DNA of 64,000 nt from NCBI RefSeq assembly GCF_014117265.1, contig NZ_CP059833.1, forward strand, positions 2,325,069 through 2,389,068, written 5' to 3'. Within the stretch, counting starts at the first letter, position 1; each line of letters starts with the position of its first letter. The position numbers and the translations under genes are program-made. Under the pieces are notes generated by a model, which saw only the letters and a program-made list of their open reading frames with translations, ran no database searches and was not told the origin of the DNA. This document shows positions 57,036-64,000 of this stretch, one piece after another. The DNA is from Corynebacterium hindlerae (GTDB taxonomy: Bacteria; Actinomycetota; Actinomycetes; Mycobacteriales; Mycobacteriaceae).

Positions 57036-57085
57036 CGTACGGATGGGATTTTGAAGGCCCGAAAAATCCCATCCGTACGCTAAAT
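57030..57085. terminator. long perfect inverted repeat between cbiB and SURF1 gene
   Basis: Two perfect 23-base arms (57030-57052 and 57063-57085, each containing AGCGTACGGATGGGA or its complement) around a ten-base loop. The cbiB stop codon lies inside the left arm. Probably a two-way terminator, although T-runs are inside the stem rather than after it. Confidence 0.7.
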
Positions 57086-57098
57086 CCCGTGGCTCTTA

Positions 57099-57986
57099 CT
57101 AGAACTTCTCCTCATCATCGCGCTGCCAGCTGGTTCGATGATTTTTGGCGTTGCCGTAGCGGCTGCGGCGCGGAGCAGGTGCCGAAGAAGGAGCAGGCGC
57201 AGGGGAGCGGACTTCCCCAGTAGTCAGGGCTTCCTGTTCTTCCTGTTCACGGCTACGTTCGCGCAGTTCGGCGAACACAAAGTAGCCAAGGCCGATGGGG
57301 GCGAGGATGCCGAAGGCTATCCATTGGATGCCGTAGGACAGGTGGGGGCCGTTGTCGAGCCTTGGGAGTGGGAAGGCGGTGAGGACTCCGGGTTCGCCGT
57401 CGGCAAGCTGCACGTAGTCTTGGGCTAGCGTTACGCCGGTGAGCTCGGAGATCTCTTCGGTGTCGATGCCGGTGACCATTTGGCGGTCGGCTTCGATGGT
57501 GGGGGCGATCTGTGGCTTGGGCTCGTCGATGCGGGCGTAGCCGACGATGGTGTGTTCGCCTGTCGGTGGGGCGGGGAAGTCGCTGGGCAGGTGCCCGTTT
57601 TCGGGGCGAGTCCATCCGCGGTTGACCAAGACGGTCGTGCCGTCGGTCATCATGAACGGGGTGAGGGCGTGGTACGCGGGCCCGGATTCGACGGGGCGCA
57701 CGCGCATGATCACTTCGCTTTCGGGCAGGTAATGCCCGGTAATGGCGACGCGAAGGTATTCGTTGTCTGGGGGGAGTACCCCGCCAGCGGTAAAGACGGA
57801 ATCGAAGGGGGCTGGTTCCTTGTCAAAGTGCTCCGCGATCAGATCATTCCGGTGGCTCACTACCTCGCTTTTACCTAGCTGCCACGGGGCAAGCACAGTG
57901 AAAGCCACGTACGTGAAGGTGATGATGAGGATGAAGGTGAAAATCCACCCGGGGTTCAGGAATGCTTTCCACGCTTTGCCGTTCAT
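57099..57986 (-). CDS. SURF1-family cytochrome oxidase assembly protein
   Basis: A 295-residue protein with two membrane helices (about residues 13-33 and 222-240) around an extracellular domain. SURF1 hallmarks: RPVESGPAYHALTPF, VLVNRGWTRPE and the second helix HLSYGIQWIAFGILAPIG. The C-terminal tail is charged and Ala/Pro-rich. It assists maturation of haem-copper oxidase. It is followed by the phosphatase genes on the opposite side of its start (12-bp gap), all in one minus-strand cluster. Confidence 0.9.
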   Translation of the reverse strand: MNGKAWKAFLNPGWIFTFILIITFTYVAFTVLAPWQLGKSEVVSHRNDLIAEHFDKEPAPFDSVFTAGGVLPPDNEYLRVAITGHYLPESEVIMRVRPVESGPAYHALTPFMMTDGTTVLVNRGWTRPENGHLPSDFPAPPTGEHTIVGYARIDEPKPQIAPTIEADRQMVTGIDTEEISELTGVTLAQDYVQLADGEPGVLTAFPLPRLDNGPHLSYGIQWIAFGILAPIGLGYFVFAELRERSREQEEQEALTTGEVRSPAPAPSSAPAPRRSRYGNAKNHRTSWQRDDEEKF

Positions 57987-57998
57987 AATCTGTTTATT

Positions 57999-58529
57999 CT
58001 ACCGCGCGGAGGCGCTTGCTAGCATAGTCTTCACCCACGTAAGCATGCCAGGGACCGCAGCTTCGATCTGGGCGCGAGTGGTGGCGAACCCGGTCTCGTC
58101 GCCGTAGTAGGGGTCTTGGACGTCAGCGTCCTCGGGGGAGGCTGGGTCGAAAGAACGGAGGAGCCGGATGCGTTCGGGGAAGATCCCGGCGTTCACCAGG
58201 TCGGTTACGTGGCCACCATCTAGCGCGACGAATAGGTCCGCAGAGCGGTGACGGTCACCGAGCTGGGCTGCTCGGTGGTGGGAGCCATCGTGGCCGGCGT
58301 TGCGGAGTTCGGCAATAGCGCGTCGATCCGCGCCTTGCCCCACGTGCCAGCCACCAATGCCACAGGATCGGATGCGCACGAAGCGGGATAATCCGGCGTT
58401 TTCGACGGCATCACGGAAAATCACTTCAGCCATCGGGGAGCGACAGATGTTTCCCGTGCACACAAAAACGACATAAAGGCTTTCGGTACGTTCGAAGTCG
58501 AAATCTCTAGTGGATCCGCGACCATTCAT
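57999..58529 (-). CDS. low-molecular-weight protein tyrosine phosphatase
   Basis: A 176-residue phosphatase. The P-loop VCTGNICRSPMAE carries the catalytic Cys and Arg, and the general-acid loop is VQDPYYGDETGF. In mycobacteria the orthologue PtpA is secreted into host cells; in soil or commensal species it acts on cell proteins. I chose ATG 58529, which overlaps the upstream HAD gene by 23 bp; the only later start (GTG within the P-loop) would remove the first strand. It has a 16-residue N-terminal extension before ESLYVVFVC. Confidence 0.88.
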   Translation of the reverse strand: MNGRGSTRDFDFERTESLYVVFVCTGNICRSPMAEVIFRDAVENAGLSRFVRIRSCGIGGWHVGQGADRRAIAELRNAGHDGSHHRAAQLGDRHRSADLFVALDGGHVTDLVNAGIFPERIRLLRSFDPASPEDADVQDPYYGDETGFATTRAQIEAAVPGMLTWVKTMLASASAR

Positions 58530-59160
58530 CGACAATGTTCTCCAACTGGGCTGGTGTTGCAGCCTCATAGCGGGCTGCGTTTCGTTCTTCTGTCGTGCCA
58601 TATCCCCAGGCAACGGCAACTGTTTCGATTCCGAATTCTCCCGCGCCATCAATATCGTGGATACGATCACCGACCATGAGGATAGTCTCTTCCTTGCCAC
58701 GAAGCTGCATTGAGTCCAACACATGGGCAATGACGGCGGCTTTTGAACGTCGCGGACCGTCTTCCTGCGCAGCCCCCATGAAGTCAAAAAATTCCCAAAA
58801 GCCGTGGTGACGCAGCGCTTGCTCGGCGAAGAATTCCCCTTTGGATGTTGCCGTGCACAGCAAGAAGCCGGCGGAGCGGGCCCACGAAAGAAACTCGTGC
58901 ATGCCGGGGAACGGGGAGCTCATTTTCCACCCAGTGTGTCCGTAATAGTCGAGGTAGTGGGCAAGCGCGAGCTGTGCTTGAGGCTCAGGCATCCCCAGGT
59001 CGCGCAGCGTCTCGATCATTGGAGGCCCGGCAATAGCGCGGATGCGTTCTTCCGGGGGAACTGGCCAGCCCGTTTGCTGCAGGGCATGCAGAAAACTAGC
59101 GCGAATGCCGGGGAAGGAGTCAATCAGGGTGCCATCGACGTCAACAAGGAGGATATTCAC
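58507..59160 (-). CDS. HAD-family hydrolase (PtkA/Gph-like)
   Basis: A 217-residue haloacid dehalogenase-type protein. Motif I is NILLVDVDGTLIDS, motif II is around TATSKGEFFA, and motif III/IV is MVGDRIHDIDGA. The cap domain sits between. In mycobacteria the HAD protein beside PtpA (PtkA) has been described as a tyrosine kinase acting on it; most HADs of this type are phosphoglycolate-like phosphatases. I chose GTG 59160, which gives the usual short N terminus; a TTG at 59181 would add seven residues. Confidence 0.82.
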   Translation of the reverse strand: MNILLVDVDGTLIDSFPGIRASFLHALQQTGWPVPPEERIRAIAGPPMIETLRDLGMPEPQAQLALAHYLDYYGHTGWKMSSPFPGMHEFLSWARSAGFLLCTATSKGEFFAEQALRHHGFWEFFDFMGAAQEDGPRRSKAAVIAHVLDSMQLRGKEETILMVGDRIHDIDGAGEFGIETVAVAWGYGTTEERNAARYEAATPAQLENIVDEWSRIH

Positions 59161-59181
59161 ACACTCCAGTCTGGCAGACAA

Positions 59182-59187
59182 TAAAGT
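59182..59187 (+). promoter_or_regulatory. -10 box TAAAGT of the aminotransferase gene
   Basis: TAAAGT ends 7 bases before GTG 59195. A minus-strand TATTGT lies directly beside it for the divergent HAD gene. Confidence 0.45.
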
Positions 59188-59194
59188 GGAACGG

Positions 59195-60211
59195 GTGAGT
59201 GTTCCTGACCCCTACCGTTTCCACGGCGACAGTGAAGCCATTGGCGCCACCACCGATTTCGCGGTCAACGTCCGCGGCGCCAAACCGCCTGAGTGGCTAC
59301 AGCGCGTGCTTATCGACGCCCTGAGCGACCTCGCCCAGTACCCCAGCGAATCGGATACCAAGCTCGCTAAAAGAGCGATTGCGCAGCTCCACGACGTCCC
59401 AGAAGAATCAGTGCTGCTGCTCTCCGGAGCCTCAGAAGGATTCACGATGCTGCCGAAGCTGGCGCCGCGCCACGTCGCCATCATCCACCCCGGGTTCACT
59501 GAACCCAACGCTGTCTTCGCCGAAGCGGGGATCGACGTCCGCAACGTGATCGTGCCACCGCCGTTCGAACTGGATGTGGTGCTCGACCTCGGGGACTCGG
59601 ACATGGTAGTAATCGGAAACCCGACCAATCCGACGGGCGTGCTACACGACAAGGGGGACCTACTGGAACTAGGGGCCGGACGGACCCTCGTGGTCGATGA
59701 AGCATTCCTCGACGTGACCGACGAATCCGAAAGCCTCACTACAGAAGCAGCACAGCGCGAGGACGTGATCGTGATCCGAAGCTTCACCAAAACCTGGGCG
59801 CTAGCCGGATTGCGCTGCGGGTATCTGATTGCGCATCCACGGGTCGTCGATAAGCTTGCTGCGGGGCGACCACACTGGCCACTGGGCACGCTACAACTGC
59901 GAGCCATGGCGGCGATCGCCCTGGCCGCCCGCGACGAAACCGAAAAGGAACGCGGCATCATCGCAGCCGAACGCGCCACCATGACAGAAGCGCTCGGGCG
60001 CGCCGGATTCGAAATCGTCTCCGCAACCCAAGCCCCCTACGTGCTCGTACGCCCGCCAGGCGACGACCCAGAAGCACTCCGTATGAAACTACGTGACGCC
60101 GGGATCGCCATCAGACGCTGCGATACCTTCCCCGGCCTAGACTCGGGGTACTGGCGCCTGGCAGTGCGCCCCGCAAACTATGTGGCGAAGCTACTAAAGG
60201 AGTTGGCATGA
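59195..60211 (+). CDS. class I/II aminotransferase, CobC/HisC-like
   Basis: A 338-residue PLP enzyme. The substrate/cofactor region shows GNPTNPTGVLHDKG, VVDEAFLDVTD and the PLP lysine in RSFTKTWALAGLRCGY. This is the relative of mycobacterial Rv2231c, annotated as CobC (threonine-phosphate decarboxylase) or a histidinol-phosphate aminotransferase paralogue; the reaction cannot be settled from sequence. Its nearness to cbiB supports the corrinoid idea, since threonine phosphate supplies the aminopropanol. GTG 59195 was chosen from the -10 spacing; it gives VSVPDPYRFHGD. Confidence 0.85.
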   Translation: MSVPDPYRFHGDSEAIGATTDFAVNVRGAKPPEWLQRVLIDALSDLAQYPSESDTKLAKRAIAQLHDVPEESVLLLSGASEGFTMLPKLAPRHVAIIHPGFTEPNAVFAEAGIDVRNVIVPPPFELDVVLDLGDSDMVVIGNPTNPTGVLHDKGDLLELGAGRTLVVDEAFLDVTDESESLTTEAAQREDVIVIRSFTKTWALAGLRCGYLIAHPRVVDKLAAGRPHWPLGTLQLRAMAAIALAARDETEKERGIIAAERATMTEALGRAGFEIVSATQAPYVLVRPPGDDPEALRMKLRDAGIAIRRCDTFPGLDSGYWRLAVRPANYVAKLLKELA

Positions 60212-61335
60212 CAACAGTGGCAGACATCCGCACCGTAATGGAACAGGCCTACCCACCGCACCTGGCGGAATCCTGGGACAAAGTCGGCCTGATCTGCGGC
60301 GACCCAGACGCGACCGTGAACCGAGTGGCCTTCGCTCTGGACTGCACCCAGGCCGTGGCGGAGCGTGCCGTCGAACTGGGGGCGCAGATGCTCATCGTGC
60401 ACCACCCGCTACTGCTACGGGGAGTGAACTCCGTGGCCGCCGATACTCCGAAGGGCAAGGTCATTCACACCCTCATCAAGGGCGGGGTCGCGCTGTTCGC
60501 AGCGCACACCAACGCGGATTCCGCCCGGCCAGGGGTCAACGATCGGCTGGCGGAACTGGTAGGAATCACGCCCGGCCGGCCCATCGCCCCCAAAGCGTCA
60601 AAGGGCACCGATAAGTGGGGTTTCATGGTGCCCGTCGCGCAGGCAGCAGAAGTAAAAGCTGCCGTGTTCTCCGCCGGGGCCGGATCCCTCGGCGAGTACT
60701 CTGAATGCGCTTTCTCCATGCTGGGCGAAGGTCAATTCCTACCCGGCGAGGAAGCAAACCCCACCCTGGGAGAACACGGGAAACTACACACAGTGACCGA
60801 AGTTCGAGTGGAATTCGTCGCGCCCGTGGCCCTGCGACACAAAATCAAAGAGGCGCTGTGCGCCGCGCACCCATACGAAGAACCCGCCTTCGATTGCGTC
60901 ACCGTCGCCTCGTTTGACGACCCCGAGACCGCCTGCGGACTCGGGCGTATCGGCGAACTACCAGAACCAATGACCCTGCGGGAATTCACACAACAAGTGG
61001 CCAACGCCCTCCCCGTCACCGAATGGGGTGTCCGCGCCGCCGGAGACCCAGAAGCAATGATCCAGAAAGTGGCGGTCTCCTCCGGGGCCGGAGACAGTTT
61101 CCTGGACACAGTGGCCGGACTCGGAGTGGACGTCTACGTCACCTCCGACCTTAGGCATCACCCGGTAGACGAGTACCTGCGCGCCGGGGGACCCGCAGTC
61201 ATTGACACCGCGCACTGGGCCAGCGAATTCCCCTGGTGCGAGCAAGCCGCGGAGATCGTTTCCGCAACAGGCGTTGCCACCGATATCATCGACATCCGTA
61301 CCGACCCGTGGACCTTGTCCGCACACGCTCAGTAG
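60208..61335 (+). CDS. Nif3-like dinuclear metal-centre protein
   Basis: A 375-residue Nif3/YbgI-family protein. The N-terminal ESWDKVGLICGDPDATV and VHHPLLLRGVNSV carry metal-binding His residues, and FAAHTNADSARPGVNDRLA is also conserved; a PII-like insert occupies the middle, and the C terminus ends with DLRHHPVDEYLRAGGPAVID. Function uncertain; proposed GTP cyclohydrolase I-like or metal-dependent hydrolase. It overlaps the aminotransferase by 4 bp. Confidence 0.88.
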   Translation: MTTVADIRTVMEQAYPPHLAESWDKVGLICGDPDATVNRVAFALDCTQAVAERAVELGAQMLIVHHPLLLRGVNSVAADTPKGKVIHTLIKGGVALFAAHTNADSARPGVNDRLAELVGITPGRPIAPKASKGTDKWGFMVPVAQAAEVKAAVFSAGAGSLGEYSECAFSMLGEGQFLPGEEANPTLGEHGKLHTVTEVRVEFVAPVALRHKIKEALCAAHPYEEPAFDCVTVASFDDPETACGLGRIGELPEPMTLREFTQQVANALPVTEWGVRAAGDPEAMIQKVAVSSGAGDSFLDTVAGLGVDVYVTSDLRHHPVDEYLRAGGPAVIDTAHWASEFPWCEQAAEIVSATGVATDIIDIRTDPWTLSAHAQ

Positions 61336-61346
61336 GAGAACACCTC

Positions 61347-62054
61347 ATGAAGATCAGCCGAGCCCAGCAACAACTCCTCCTGGAGCTGGCGAACCTCGAG
61401 CGAACCCAAGACTTGGGAATCCAGCCGGGACGGGAAGAACAGAAAGAAGTCGACCGCCTCACCGCCGAACGCGACCGTCAGCAGGAGGTGGCTGCTTCCG
61501 CTCAACTCAACGTGGCTGACGTCGAACTGGACATTCGTCGAATTCAAGATGACATGGCCAAGCTGCAGCGTCGGCAAGCTGCAGACCGGGAAGGCCTCGG
61601 CGCGGCCACCGACATTGACCAGCGTCGCGACCTCAAGCACGATCTGGCCACCGCCTCCCGTCGCATGTCTGACCTGCAGCAAGAGCTGAAGGAAGCCCAC
61701 GACGAAATCGCAGCCATGCGCGCCAACGTTGATCGGCATGGCGCGCTTCTCGACGACATCAACCGCAAACTCGAAGCCGCACAGCGAGCCCTAGAAGCCG
61801 CGGTTTCTACCACTGTGGGGACTGACAAGAAATCTCGCATCAGCGAACTCCGCTCCGAATTGAGTGTTTCCATCCTGGAGGAATACGACGAACAACGCGC
61901 CATCTTCGGCGTCGGCGCCGCCCCATTCAAAGGCCGTGCCTGCGGAGGCTGCCACATCGTGCTCCCACCAGCTGCCCTCTCCGAAATCCGTAACACCCCA
62001 GCAGACGAGATGCCTCGCTGCCCAGACTGTGGAACATTCCTGGTGCGCGTATGA
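61347..62054 (+). CDS. coiled-coil zinc-ribbon protein (CdsZ/DUF164 type)
   Basis: A 235-residue protein: a long coiled coil (about residues 1-170, with QQLLLELANLERTQD and many Arg/Glu/Ala heptads) followed by a C-terminal zinc ribbon with CGGCHIVLPPAALSEI and CPDCGTFLVRV. Such proteins are linked to RNA or nucleotide handling in actinobacteria. ATG 61347 with AGGAG upstream was chosen; an in-frame upstream start would extend into the preceding gene. It overlaps the next gene by 4 bp. Confidence 0.88.
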   Translation: MKISRAQQQLLLELANLERTQDLGIQPGREEQKEVDRLTAERDRQQEVAASAQLNVADVELDIRRIQDDMAKLQRRQAADREGLGAATDIDQRRDLKHDLATASRRMSDLQQELKEAHDEIAAMRANVDRHGALLDDINRKLEAAQRALEAAVSTTVGTDKKSRISELRSELSVSILEEYDEQRAIFGVGAAPFKGRACGGCHIVLPPAALSEIRNTPADEMPRCPDCGTFLVRV

Positions 62055-63139
62055 AACTGATCATCGAAGCAGACGGCGGATCCCGCGGCAACCCCGGAGT
62101 CGCCGGGTCCGGCACCGTGGTGTACTCCGACAGCCGGGAAGTGCTGCGCGAAATCGCCTACGTTGTCGGCAAAGCCTCAAACAATGTCGCTGAATACCAC
62201 GGACTGTTGCGTGGTTTAGAAGCTGCTGCGAAACTAGGGGCCACGGACGTAGATGTCTACATGGACTCCAAACTTGTAGTCGAGCAAATGTCCGGGCGCT
62301 GGAAAATCAAGCACCCTGACATGAAAGAGCTAGCGCTCCAGGCGCAGCAACTCGCACGTGGCTTTGACCAAGTGACCTACACGTGGATCCCGCGCGAAAA
62401 GAACAAAAAAGCCGACACCCTGTCCAACGTCGCCATGGACGCGTGCGCCGAAGGGAATCCAGTCGGAGTTTTGGATGCAGAAAAGCCTGCCGAGAAACCT
62501 GTAGAAAAGCCTGCCGAGAAGAATTGGCACGGGGCAAGCATGCGACCCACCCGTTTCATCCTCATTCGGCATGGGCAAACCGAGATGTCCGTGGCCAAAC
62601 AATACTCCGGGTCCTCCAACCCACCTTTGACACAGACCGGCGTGGAACAGGTAGAAAAGGTAGCGCAGCGTCTGGCCAACAGAGGCGGGATCGACGCCAT
62701 CGTGTGCTCCCCATTGACCCGAGCCCGACAATCAGCCGACATCATCGCAGCCCAGCTCGGGCTCCCCGTCCGCGAAATTGACGCACTTCGCGAGCTGGAT
62801 TTCGGAACCTGGGAAGGTCGCACCTTCGCTGAAGTGATGGAGGCAGACCCCGAAGCACACGCCGCGTTCCTTTCTGACACCAAAGCCTCCCCTCCAGAAG
62901 GTGAATCCGTTCAAGCTGTCGCCCGACGAGTGAAAAAAGCCATCGACGCGCTGGCTGAAGAATACGGAGAAGCGAACATCGTCCTGGTGTCCCACGTGAC
63001 CCCAATCAAGTGCGTGCTCAAGCAGGCCCTCGATGTTCCAGCGAGTGTAGTAAACAAAATTCATCTGGATCTAGCTTCCATGTCTATCGCGGAGTTTTAC
63101 GCCGACGGCCCTAGCATCGTGCGGCTCGTCAACGGTTGA
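62051..63139 (+). CDS. bifunctional RNase HI / acid phosphatase (CobC-like)
   Basis: A 362-residue fusion. Residues 1-140 form an RNase HI domain (IEADGGSRGNPGVAGSGTVV, SNNVAEYHGLLRGLE, DSKLV). A linker EKPAEKPVEKPAEK follows at about residue 143-156. Residues ~165-362 are a histidine phosphatase with the catalytic RHG in ILIRHGQTEM and a second His in VLVSHVTPIK. The mycobacterial orthologue (Rv2228c) has both RNase H and alpha-ribazole phosphatase activity, joining RNA-DNA hybrid removal with cobalamin synthesis. It precedes rnpB. Confidence 0.93.
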   Translation: MKLIIEADGGSRGNPGVAGSGTVVYSDSREVLREIAYVVGKASNNVAEYHGLLRGLEAAAKLGATDVDVYMDSKLVVEQMSGRWKIKHPDMKELALQAQQLARGFDQVTYTWIPREKNKKADTLSNVAMDACAEGNPVGVLDAEKPAEKPVEKPAEKNWHGASMRPTRFILIRHGQTEMSVAKQYSGSSNPPLTQTGVEQVEKVAQRLANRGGIDAIVCSPLTRARQSADIIAAQLGLPVREIDALRELDFGTWEGRTFAEVMEADPEAHAAFLSDTKASPPEGESVQAVARRVKKAIDALAEEYGEANIVLVSHVTPIKCVLKQALDVPASVVNKIHLDLASMSIAEFYADGPSIVRLVNG

Positions 63140-63178
63140 TCAGGAGAGGCTATTTTTCGGACTGGAACCCTGCGCGAC

Positions 63179-63184
63179 TACACT
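63179..63184 (+). promoter_or_regulatory. -10 box TACACT of rnpB
   Basis: TACACT lies about 9 bases before the likely rnpB 5' end. TTCGGA sits 17 bases further upstream as a weak -35. Confidence 0.55.
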
Positions 63185-63191
63185 AGGAAAA

Positions 63192-63594
<403 letters not shown>

Positions 63595-63624
63595 TTTTCT
63601 CGCCGTCCCCAGAAAAGCCTCCTC

Positions 63625-63630
63625 TACAAT
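63625..63630 (+). promoter_or_regulatory. -10 box TACAAT of the RNase II-type gene
   Basis: TACAAT ends 8 bases before ATG 63639, with no ribosome binding site. Confidence 0.5.
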
Positions 63631-63638
63631 GGCAGAGC

Positions 63639-64000
63639 ATGAAGCTGTATGCGGCCACGTTGAATTTCCGCCCTATTGCGGAGGAGTTTTCTGTCCCCAC
63701 GGAGTTTCTTGCCGAGTTGCACCAGGAGGCGGCCCAAGCTGTGGACAGGTACCAGGCAGAACGCCGGGACTGCCGGGATATCGAACTGGTCACCATTGAC
63801 CCGGTGGGGTCGATGGATCTGGATCAGGCAGTGTGCATTGAGCCGCAGGGCGAGGGTTTCCGGGTTTACTATGCCATTGCTGATGTGGCGGCGTTCATCG
63901 CGCCGGGTAGCGCGCTGGAGGCTGAGTCTTTTCGTCGTGGCCAGACGATTTATCTTCCTGATGAGCCGGCCCGGCTGCATCCGGCGGAGATTTCTGAGGG
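63639..64000 (+). CDS. RNase II/R-family 3'-5' exoribonuclease (N-terminal part)
   Basis: The frame is open from ATG 63639 to the window end, giving 120 residues of a longer protein. It starts MKLYAATLNFRPIAEEF and contains VTIDPVGSMDLDQAVCIEP, which matches the RNB catalytic motif with its metal-binding aspartates (DPxGSxDLDQA), then VYYAIADVAAFIAPGSALEAE and GQTIYLPD. There is no cold-shock domain in front, so the RNB domain begins near residue 45, unlike classic RNase R. It follows rnpB by about 45 bp. It should degrade RNA processively from the 3' end. Confidence 0.88.
   Translation, partial: MKLYAATLNFRPIAEEFSVPTEFLAELHQEAAQAVDRYQAERRDCRDIELVTIDPVGSMDLDQAVCIEPQGEGFRVYYAIADVAAFIAPGSALEAESFRRGQTIYLPDEPARLHPAEISE

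Noticed and set aside
62470-62520. A short repeat array (possible CRISPR-like or VNTR) near the RNase HI-CobC linker
   Set aside because: It is the coding sequence of the EKPAEKPVEKPAEK linker: a few codon repeats in frame, with no spacers.

Overview
The window is about 64 kb of actinobacterial chromosome and almost certainly comes from a Corynebacterium or a very close relative. Base composition is moderately GC-rich and even. GTG and TTG starts are common, and many genes begin 6-8 bases after a TANNNT -10 box with no ribosome binding site (leaderless). Gene order matches the corynebacterial/mycobacterial core: hemW-hrcA-dnaJ-rsmE-phoH-ybeY-CBS protein-era-recO-uppS, znr-zur-glyS, dgt-dnaG, and cbiB-SURF1-LMW phosphatase-HAD-aminotransferase-Nif3-zinc ribbon-RNase HI/CobC-rnpB. 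No prophage, insertion sequence, CRISPR array or rRNA operon was seen.

Layout. Positions 1-12 kb carry the end of an alpha/beta hydrolase, a four-gene dipeptide/oligopeptide ABC importer operon, a BCCT osmolyte carrier, a BrnQ amino-acid carrier and an ABC exporter. Positions 12-15 kb hold crtB-crtI with a divergent idi (isoprenoid/carotenoid). Positions 15-24 kb are mainly storage-sugar metabolism: maltokinase and trehalose synthase convert trehalose to maltose and maltose-1-phosphate, and malQ lies a few kb away. Between them are a glutamate-synthase-like FMN protein, an M3 oligopeptidase and two tiny membrane proteins. Positions 24-40 kb hold fadD, then heat-shock, RNA and ribosome maturation genes, polyprenyl synthesis, a ferritin-like/VIT1 membrane protein, zinc regulators and glycyl-tRNA synthetase. 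Positions 40-48 kb hold a TPM/glycine-rich protein, dgt, a secreted RNase Sa-like enzyme with its barstar-type inhibitor, primase and a CcdA-like protein. Positions 48-56 kb hold tRNA-Asn, a CAU tRNA, a dicarboxylate carrier, a serine hydrolase, an acyl carrier protein, an alpha/beta hydrolase, aceE (pyruvate dehydrogenase E1), a DUF3052 protein and tRNA-Val. Positions 56-64 kb hold corrinoid-related genes, SURF1, a phosphatase pair, RNase HI/CobC, the RNase P RNA gene and the start of an RNase II-type exonuclease.

Most notable signals outside genes: (1) the 11-mer CGTCGATAAGC occurs 13 times on either strand, almost always inside genes and in three reading frames, which is far above chance; (2) a 109-bp nested palindromic element is present twice, in opposite orientation, each time between convergent genes, and every convergent gap of more than about 60 bp holds a long inverted repeat; (3) two near-identical 16-bp palindromes flank the putative promoter of the dicarboxylate carrier. 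The genes themselves are mostly recognisable housekeeping families.
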